Below, one piece after another: positions 54,532-61,000 of a DNA stretch of 64,000 nucleotides. The position numbers were made by a program, and so were the translations under genes. The stretch lies in NCBI RefSeq assembly GCF_000241345.1, contig NZ_BAED01000020.1:1-64000 (forward strand), given 5' to 3'. The stretch comes from Gordonia amarae NBRC 15530. Lineage in GTDB: Bacteria; Actinomycetota; Actinomycetes; Mycobacteriales; Mycobacteriaceae. Numbering within the stretch: the stretch's first letter is position 1; each line of letters starts with the position of its first letter. The notes beneath the pieces were generated by a model. The model was not told where the DNA came from. It did not search any database and saw only the letters and a program-made list of their open reading frames with translations.

Positions 54532-55055
54532 CCGGTGACATTCCCTCGGGCCAGATCCGTGAACTCCTCGACAAACAGGCGATCACCGAACAGTTGTCGG
54601 CCTACTGCCGCGGCGTCGACCGCATCGACCTCGACCTGATCCGGTCGGTATTCCATCCCGGCGCGATCGCCGACTACGGAACCATGTTCACCGGAACCGG
54701 GCACGAGTTCGCCGACTTCATCGGGCAGGTGCATCCGCCGATGTCCGCGCACAGTCACCTGATCGGTTCGATCTCCATCACGGTCTCAGGTGACATCGCC
54801 GGCAGCGAGTCGTATGTCCTTGCGCGACTGCGATTCACCGGTGCCGACGCGTTGGCGACCGACACCGTCACCCAGGGTCGCTACCTTGATGAGTGGCAGC
54901 GCATCGACGGTATCTGGCGGATCTCGCACCGCCGCTACCTGCACACCCTCGACGAGACCCGTGTCGTGGAGCGTCCGATGATGGAACCATCCGGTACCCG
55001 TGACGGCAGCGATCCCAGTTACGACATCCTGCGACCAGGGAAGGCCCGATCATGA
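54528..55055 (+). CDS. NTF2-like (SnoaL-type) protein
   Basis: 175 residues with the NTF2/SnoaL cone fold: ITEQLSAYCRGVDRIDLDLI at the start, FHPGAIADYGTMFTG, SAHSHLIGSISI, and GRYLDEWQRIDGIWRISHRRYL at the end. Relatives are dehydratases, cyclases or ring-hydroxylating dioxygenase beta-like proteins; the reaction is unknown. The GTG start sits in a GTGA overlap with the short upstream ORF. An ATGA overlap with the alcohol dehydrogenase gene shows an operon. Divergent from the SDR and TetR genes, suggesting one catabolic unit. Confidence 0.82.
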   Translation: MTGDIPSGQIRELLDKQAITEQLSAYCRGVDRIDLDLIRSVFHPGAIADYGTMFTGTGHEFADFIGQVHPPMSAHSHLIGSISITVSGDIAGSESYVLARLRFTGADALATDTVTQGRYLDEWQRIDGIWRISHRRYLHTLDETRVVERPMMEPSGTRDGSDPSYDILRPGKARS

Positions 55056-56122
55056 CGACGATGAAGGCGATGAGCCTGAAAGAGGGCACGCTGGCCATTC
55101 GCGAGGTCGCCCGCCCGGCACCGGGATCGGGCCAGATCCTGGTCCGCACGCTGGCCTGCGCGATATGTGCCTCCGATCATCACTACATGGACCACCCCGA
55201 GGTGGTCCGCGCCGACCGGTCCCGGATGCAGATCCACGCACCCCACGACGATGTCGTGATGGGCCACGAATACTGCGGGGAGATAGTCGAATACGGACCC
55301 GACACGGCCCGTGCATGGCCGGTCGGCACCCGGATAACCGCCACCCCGGCGCTGTTCACCCCCGACGGTCTGCGGATCATCGGCATGGCACCCGACGCCC
55401 CCGGCGGCTTCGGCGAGTACTTCCTCGTGTCCGAGGGTTTCGCCCGCCCGGTGCCGGAATCCGTTCCGCCGGAAAATCTTGCTCTCATCGACGCGATGGC
55501 CGTCGGCTGGTACTACACGCGGATCGGGGTCGCCGACGAGAACGCGGTGCCACTGGTCATCGGGCTGGGCGCCATCGGTCTATCGGTGGTCATCGCTCTC
55601 AAACAGCGCGGCGTGCCGCACGTGGTGGTCGCGGACTTCAGCGCCGACAGACGTGCGCTGGCGCAGCGTCTGGGTGCCGACGTTGCGGTGGATTCAGCTG
55701 TCGAACAACCATTTACGGCGTGGCGGCGGACAGCATGGGGCACCGAGGAGGACGTAGTCGACCGGGTGCGCCTGTTTGGTCTGTCCACCTGCGCGGTCTA
55801 CGAGTGTGTCGGTAGGGAAGGCATCCTGGCCGACATCATCGAACAATGCCCGATAGGTACCCGTGTGTTCAGCGCGGGCGGCGCGGCCAGCGACACGATT
55901 CCCTCGAATACCGCCCATCTCAAGGGAATCAACCTGCAGTTCGGTGGTGGTCCCGACCCGGCGGACTGGTTCGAGATGTGTGATCTGGTCACCGACGGCA
56001 CCGTCGACACCGGCCCGCTCGTTGGTGAGATCGTCGGTTTCGACGGCCTCGTCGACGCCTTCGAACGGGCCCGATCCTCGACCGCCCCACCCCGCATTGT
56101 CTTTCGTCCTGACCGTCGGTAG
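55052..56122 (+). CDS. Zinc-binding alcohol dehydrogenase-like MDR protein
   Basis: 356 residues of the medium-chain dehydrogenase/reductase superfamily. The zinc-site region has CAICASDHHYMDHP (Cys ligand) and MGHEYCGEIVEYG (His-Glu). The Rossmann part has LVIGLGAIGLSVVIALKQRG and VVVADFSADRRALAQRLGAD. The four-cysteine structural zinc loop is not seen. Substrate unknown. Start overlaps the NTF2-like stop (ATGA). Probably the last gene of the operon controlled from 54342-54369. Confidence 0.85.
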   Translation: MTTMKAMSLKEGTLAIREVARPAPGSGQILVRTLACAICASDHHYMDHPEVVRADRSRMQIHAPHDDVVMGHEYCGEIVEYGPDTARAWPVGTRITATPALFTPDGLRIIGMAPDAPGGFGEYFLVSEGFARPVPESVPPENLALIDAMAVGWYYTRIGVADENAVPLVIGLGAIGLSVVIALKQRGVPHVVVADFSADRRALAQRLGADVAVDSAVEQPFTAWRRTAWGTEEDVVDRVRLFGLSTCAVYECVGREGILADIIEQCPIGTRVFSAGGAASDTIPSNTAHLKGINLQFGGGPDPADWFEMCDLVTDGTVDTGPLVGEIVGFDGLVDAFERARSSTAPPRIVFRPDRR

Positions 56123-56223
56123 GGCCTGAACCGGAAGCCGAAGGTTCTCGGAGGTTCGGGCTCCTGCCGACACTCGCATCAATACCCGTTAGTACTGGAT
56201 GGTGTGGCGGTAGCGTCGAGCAG

Positions 56224-56409
56224 GTGGAGAACAGTGGCGCCTTAACCGATTCGCCGGGGGATGAAACGGTCCCCGCTTACCGCAGAATGCGCATGGTGGT
56301 CTCCCTTGTGGAGGTCCCGTTCGGCGAGATCACCGGCCGAATCGCGAAGTGGCGTTTCGATGAGAACGACGGCCCTCCGACGCCTCTCGGTCCATCGGCC
56401 ACTCAGTAA
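56224..56409 (+). CDS. Possible small protein, unrecognised
   Basis: A 61-codon frame starting with GTG; TAGCGT ends 7 nt before it, the leaderless spacing seen for real genes here. The sequence (MVVSLVEVPFGEITGRIAKW) looks protein-like but has no known relative to me. Could be a remnant. Confidence 0.25.
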   Translation: MENSGALTDSPGDETVPAYRRMRMVVSLVEVPFGEITGRIAKWRFDENDGPPTPLGPSATQ

Positions 56410-56529
56410 CGCTCGGAACCGGTCCGCATCATGTCATCGGAACCCAGATGTCGCCAAGTGGCATCAGGGTTCTGATTCGTTTGTGGTGCAGGGTAATCCG
56501 GGTCGAATGAAAGATTCTGCGACCAGCCC

Positions 56530-56558
56530 TTGACAACGTACAACCATATGGTTGTATA
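56530..56558 (+). promoter_or_regulatory. arsR promoter with 18-bp perfect palindromic operator
   Basis: TTGACA at 56530-56535 and TGTATA at 56553-56558 have 17-bp spacing. TACAACCATATGGTTGTA (56539-56556) is a perfect palindrome filling the spacer, ideal for autorepression by the ArsR protein. Confidence 0.75.
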
Positions 56559-56566
56559 TTGGAGTC

Positions 56567-56911
56567 GTGACCGAGACCGATGAGGACAGAGTGGATGCCC
56601 TGTTCCACGCGTTGTCCGATCGCACCCGCAGAGACATACTGCGCAGGGTGCTGACCGGGGAGCATTCGGTGTCGGCGCTCGCGGCGAACTACGACATGAG
56701 CTTCGCCGCGGTACAAAAACACGTTGCCGTGCTTGAACGGGCTGGTCTGATCACCAAAAGACGCAGTGGCCGTGAGCAACTCGCATCCGGCGACGTCGAA
56801 GCGGTACGTGCGGTATCGAGCATGCTCGCCGACCTCGAACAGGTCTGGCGCGGCAGGATCGCACGCATCGATGACCTCTTGCTCGCAGACACGCCACCAA
56901 TTCAGGAGTAG
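56567..56911 (+). CDS. ArsR-family transcriptional regulator
   Basis: 114 residues with a winged helix: LFHALSDRTRRDILRRVLTGEHSVSALAANYDMSFAAVQKHVAVLERAGLI is the full DNA-binding region (about 8-60). There are no metal-binding cysteines, so it belongs with the SRPBCC-linked, non-metal ArsR group. GTG start after GGAG; the TTG further upstream would run into the operator. It is followed after 2 nt by the SRPBCC gene, a common pairing. Its own promoter carries a perfect palindrome, so autorepression is very likely. Confidence 0.88.
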   Translation: MTETDEDRVDALFHALSDRTRRDILRRVLTGEHSVSALAANYDMSFAAVQKHVAVLERAGLITKRRSGREQLASGDVEAVRAVSSMLADLEQVWRGRIARIDDLLLADTPPIQE

Positions 56912-56913
56912 CC

Positions 56914-57405
56914 ATGCCCGTCACCAATGTCACCCATGACATCGACACCCGCACCATCGTCATCACCGCCGAGTTCGCCGCCCCGCGCGACCGGGTCTGG
57001 GAGGTGTACGCCAATCCGCGTCAGCTCGAAAAGATCTGGGGCCCACCCACTTTCCCGGCGACCTTCATCGAGCACAATTTCGTCCCCGGTGGCAAGGTCA
57101 CCTACTACATGACCAGCCCGGAAGGGGAGAAGTTCGGCGGCTGGTGGGAGATGGTCTCCATCGACAAGCCCAACGGTTTCACATTCAAGGACGGCTTCGC
57201 CGATGCCGCCAACGATCTGCAACCAGTCGAGTCGATGCCGGTGTCGTTCAACGACTACCGGTTCACCGACAACGACGGCACCACCACCGCCCTGTTCACC
57301 AGCGTGTACGAGACCGCCGAAGCCCTTCAGCAGGTCCTCGACATGGGTGTCATCGAAGGTGCGTCGTCCGCGATCAACCAGATCGACGAACTCCTTGCAA
57401 GCTGA
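56914..57405 (+). CDS. SRPBCC/AHSA1-type protein
   Basis: 163 residues with the START-like helix-grip fold: ITAEFAAPRDRVWEVYANPRQLEKIWGPP at the start, then FVPGGKVTYYMTSPEGEKFGGWWEMVSID and a C-terminal helix GASSAINQIDELLAS. Such proteins bind hydrophobic ligands; the ligand here is unknown. It is in an operon with arsR (2-bp gap) and so is probably repressed by it. It ends just before a pair of inverted family A repeats that separate it from the convergent emb genes. Confidence 0.85.
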   Translation: MPVTNVTHDIDTRTIVITAEFAAPRDRVWEVYANPRQLEKIWGPPTFPATFIEHNFVPGGKVTYYMTSPEGEKFGGWWEMVSIDKPNGFTFKDGFADAANDLQPVESMPVSFNDYRFTDNDGTTTALFTSVYETAEALQQVLDMGVIEGASSAINQIDELLAS

Positions 57406-57418
57406 CACCGGCTCCGCT

Positions 57419-57527
57419 GGTTGAGGTGTGAGGAGCGCGAGCGACGAGCCTCGAAACCACGTGAGATGACAATGTCGTCTTACCGGGTTTCGAGGCTCCT
57501 CGCCTAGCGGCTCGTCGCACCTCAACC
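57419..57527. repeat. Inverted pair of family A repeats (copies 7 and 8)
   Basis: Copy 7 (57419-57458) is in the usual orientation; copy 8 (57486-57527, GGTTTCGAGG to CTCAACC) is inverted, 27 bp away. The pair can form a long cruciform or RNA hairpin between converging genes. The centre of copy 8 is flipped relative to its ends. Confidence 0.85.
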
Positions 57528-57556
57528 AGCGCCGGGTGACAGGGTGACGGCTCGTG

Positions 57557-60500
57557 TCAGTTGCTGTTGCGGGACGCCCGCATCGGACCCGGTGACCACA
57601 GGCCGTGGTGGGTGTCGGTGCTGATGGTCAGGTCGGCGGTGCGTTGCGGCACAAGCGGTTCCAGGCGCATCAACGAACCCCAGTCGCGGGCCCAGTCGTT
57701 ACGCAGGTACGACGGCAGCACCGTCGGCGACAGTTCGTTCTCGATGATGCCGAGCGGGCCGCCGTAGTCGCCGGCCATCCAGCGCTGCGAGTTGATCTCC
57801 TCGCCGATCCGGTCGGGCGCGATGCGCCACACGGGGGTCTCCAGCACGCCGTGGCGGGCGCGGGCCGGTCGCTGGCACGGGAAGGCCAGTGCCACAGACC
57901 AGTCCAGCAGCACCGGATCGGTCTTGCCGACGAGTTCGGTGAGTCCCACCGTCGTCGACATGCGCGGAGGGGTGATCGCCAGCCACTGGTCGGGCACGGC
58001 GGAGGTGTCGTCGGCGACGACCCGCACCACGGTGGCCCGCGGCGGTGCCTGGTCGAGCGGGAACCGCAGGTTGCGCCACTCGGGGGCGTAGTCGGTGTCC
58101 ATCGGTACCCGCTGACCCACCGGGGTCACCGAACCGTCGGCCTCGACCCGGCCGTACTCCACGCGCACCGTCTGCCCCTTGTGCGTGACCGACAGGTCGT
58201 CGATGTACTCGACCTGACCGGCCACCGACATGGTGATCAGCGGACGATCGGCGGTGCGCTGCGGCATCTGGTACCACGCCGACACGAGATGGCCCGCGCC
58301 GCCGGGGCTTCCGTAGGTACCGAGGACCGGTGTCTTGCGGGGCGACAGTCCGAACGGCAGCTTCTGCCGGGATCCGTTGACGCCCACCTGTTCCCCGGTG
58401 CCGCCCGCGGTATCGGACGAACTCCCGTTCCCACTCGCCGAGTCGTCGGTTCCATCGGTTTCCGTCGAGCCGGTGTCGGTGCCGGTGCCGGTCGAGTTGG
58501 CGTCGGTCGACGGATCCGACGAGGACCGGTCGACCTCGTTCTTGGCTTCCGCGGACTCGTCGGCGGCCAGGTCCTCCCCGACACCGTTCGGATCGAAGCC
58601 GGTCATCTCCTTGCCGGCCAGCGCCGCGCCGGGTGTCAGGTCGCGTTGTCCGGCAACGTTCGCCGCGACCAGCAGCCCGTCGTTCGGTTTGTCCTCCACC
58701 AGCACAGCCTCGGCCAGCGCGCACGGTTTGCCGCGCAGCGCGTCGACATTCGACTTGCCCCACGACCAGGAATGACGCTGTGTCATATCGGCCTTGGCGA
58801 AACTGACCAGGGTGAACGCGAGCATCACGGTAGATACCGCGATCAACGACGGGCTGCGCAGCCGGGAGAAGACGCCGGTCGATGCTCCGCGTCGCTGGTC
58901 TGCGGCTACGTAGTCGTCCCGGAAGTGCTGCCACACACCGAGAATCGTCAGCGCTGCCGCGATGGCCAGGAACACCGTCGCGAAGGTGATGCCCTTGAGC
59001 TCGGGGGTGCTGTCGCGCCACGGCATACCGTAGTTGCCGACGTACCACCACTGGTTGCGGCCCGAAAACGCCACCGCCAGAACGTACATACATGCGGCGG
59101 CGAACAGCGTGCGGTTGCGGCGGCGGCGCATGATGGCGCGGTCGGCGCAGGCGGTGGCCACGGCGGCGAGTGCACCGGCGACGGAGGCGTAGATACCCAT
59201 CTGGTGGGTCCACTTGGTGGGCTGGAACGCCAGCAGTGCGGTGCAGCCGAGGGCCATCGCCACCAGCCGCCACGTCGGGGCGGTGGCAATGCCGGTGAGC
59301 CGCTTGCGGTTCAGCAGCATGATCACCACCAGGATCACGCACACGAAGGTGATCAGCATCCCGAACCGGCGGGCGATCGACCCGTCGGCGGTGGGGTTCA
59401 TCAGCATGTAGTAGCGCAGCGGCTCTTCCCACCACTTGTTGGTGGGCCCGACTTCGCCGTTGACGCCGACGCCTTCGAGGATCGGGGCGAGCGCTTGGTC
59501 GGCGAAGATCAGGTACAGGATCGCCAGACCGGAGGCGAGGATCGGCAGCAGCAGCGGCAGGATCCCGTCTCGCTTGCGGCGCGCCATGAACCGGCGCAGC
59601 AGCGGCCGCAGCCCGGCCAGCAGGGCCACCGCGGCCATCACACCGGTGGGGTGGGCGGTCAGGGTCAGCGCGGCGGCCATGATGCCGATGGTCAGCGGCA
59701 GGAACCGGCCGGTGGCGATGGACCGTTCCACACACACCCAGGTGAACAGGGCGCCGAGTGCGATCAGCGGTTCCACGCGCAGGCCGTTGTTGTACGGCAT
59801 CCACACCGCCAGGAACACCAGAGCCGCCGCCCACAGCGCGGGCGTCGACTGCCGCACCGCCCGGCCCAGACGCGGGATCGCGAACCTCGAGATCAGCCAC
59901 CACGAGGCGAGCGCGAAAATGAACGGCAGCAGCCGCAGCCACGGGGTGGCGGTGCTGATCTGCATCCACAGCGACAGATAGTGGTAGTGCCAGCCGAACG
60001 GATCCTGCGGCGCACCGAAGTACCGGTAGTAGTTGTCCAGGTAGCCGGCGTCCTTGGCGATCCGGCCCACCGTCACCTGATAGCCGTCGTCGGCGGTGTT
60101 GGCGCCGACGAACAGCCACACCAGCAGGATCGCCCCGACGAAGCCGTCGACCCAGCGGGGCCGCCACGTGGCTGCGGACAGCCGGATGCGGTGGCCACGG
60201 CCATCACGGGCGTCGAGCACGGCCAGCGCCAGGATCGACAGCACGGTGGCGGCGATGCCGAATACCAGCACCCAGAACTTGAGTGAGGTGGGGGTGGAGA
60301 TGAACCGGGTGTCAAGGACGGCGTGGAACGACAGACCCTCTGCGGGAGCCGAGTTCGCGGGCAGCGAGGTGTACACACCGACCAGCTGCGGCCGCTTGTT
60401 CGGGTCGGCGATGTCGAAGGTGTACGGCGAACCGTCCTCCGCGGGCGGGATGTTCTCGACGACACCGTGCACGCCGTCGTCGCCGCCACGGATCTTCACG

Positions 60501-61000
60501 ACGCACCCGGCCGTCGACTGTGCCTGTGCGCGTGGCGCATCGAGCAGCACCACGTTGCGGGAGGTGACCTGCAGAGAGTCCTCGGTGACCCGCACGAACA
60601 GGCCGACCTTGGCGGCCTCTTCGCCCTTCTCGGGCACCGTCGACAACAGCACCCCGCCAGACCTGGGCAGCTTGGCACCGAGCGAGCACGGCACCGACAG
60701 TTCCATCGACACCGGCACGAACGACACCGTCGGCGCGGCCACGTTGGCAACGGAACCGTTTTGCGGCCACGACAATTCGGCCTTGGTGTAGTCGACGGGC
60801 AAGATCGGGCTGAGCACCGCGGCCAGCACACCGACGATCCCGGCGATCACCGCGACGATGCGCGCCTTGGGCGCGAGCCGTTCCCAGCGGTCGCCCGCAG
60901 CCGTGGTTTCCGGGGTTTCCTCGCTCACCGGCGAAGTCCTCTCGTCATTCGCTGAATCACGCTCTGCGCCTGGATTGTGCTGGGCATCGGGCCTATTCAT
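57557..61000 (-). CDS. embB: Arabinosyltransferase, Emb family (EmbB position)
   Basis: 1147 residues, a GT-C enzyme with about 13-15 helices and a C-terminal carbohydrate-binding domain. The extracytoplasmic N-terminal domain is about 60-250. The catalytic loop has ANTADDGYQVTVGRIAK with the DD pair, then YYRYFGAPQDPFGWHYHYLSLW. NNGLRVEPLIALGALFTWV and HPTGVMAAVALLAG are family blocks. It uses decaprenylphosphoryl arabinose to build arabinan and is an ethambutol target family. A Ser/Thr/Asp/Gly-rich insertion (about 800-860) sits in the C-terminal domain. The start overlaps the upstream emb stop by 8 bp. EmbB rather than EmbC is chosen by gene order. Confidence 0.85.
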   Translation of the reverse strand: MNRPDAQHNPGAERDSANDERTSPVSEETPETTAAGDRWERLAPKARIVAVIAGIVGVLAAVLSPILPVDYTKAELSWPQNGSVANVAAPTVSFVPVSMELSVPCSLGAKLPRSGGVLLSTVPEKGEEAAKVGLFVRVTEDSLQVTSRNVVLLDAPRAQAQSTAGCVVKIRGGDDGVHGVVENIPPAEDGSPYTFDIADPNKRPQLVGVYTSLPANSAPAEGLSFHAVLDTRFISTPTSLKFWVLVFGIAATVLSILALAVLDARDGRGHRIRLSAATWRPRWVDGFVGAILLVWLFVGANTADDGYQVTVGRIAKDAGYLDNYYRYFGAPQDPFGWHYHYLSLWMQISTATPWLRLLPFIFALASWWLISRFAIPRLGRAVRQSTPALWAAALVFLAVWMPYNNGLRVEPLIALGALFTWVCVERSIATGRFLPLTIGIMAAALTLTAHPTGVMAAVALLAGLRPLLRRFMARRKRDGILPLLLPILASGLAILYLIFADQALAPILEGVGVNGEVGPTNKWWEEPLRYYMLMNPTADGSIARRFGMLITFVCVILVVIMLLNRKRLTGIATAPTWRLVAMALGCTALLAFQPTKWTHQMGIYASVAGALAAVATACADRAIMRRRRNRTLFAAACMYVLAVAFSGRNQWWYVGNYGMPWRDSTPELKGITFATVFLAIAAALTILGVWQHFRDDYVAADQRRGASTGVFSRLRSPSLIAVSTVMLAFTLVSFAKADMTQRHSWSWGKSNVDALRGKPCALAEAVLVEDKPNDGLLVAANVAGQRDLTPGAALAGKEMTGFDPNGVGEDLAADESAEAKNEVDRSSSDPSTDANSTGTGTDTGSTETDGTDDSASGNGSSSDTAGGTGEQVGVNGSRQKLPFGLSPRKTPVLGTYGSPGGAGHLVSAWYQMPQRTADRPLITMSVAGQVEYIDDLSVTHKGQTVRVEYGRVEADGSVTPVGQRVPMDTDYAPEWRNLRFPLDQAPPRATVVRVVADDTSAVPDQWLAITPPRMSTTVGLTELVGKTDPVLLDWSVALAFPCQRPARARHGVLETPVWRIAPDRIGEEINSQRWMAGDYGGPLGIIENELSPTVLPSYLRNDWARDWGSLMRLEPLVPQRTADLTISTDTHHGLWSPGPMRASRNSN

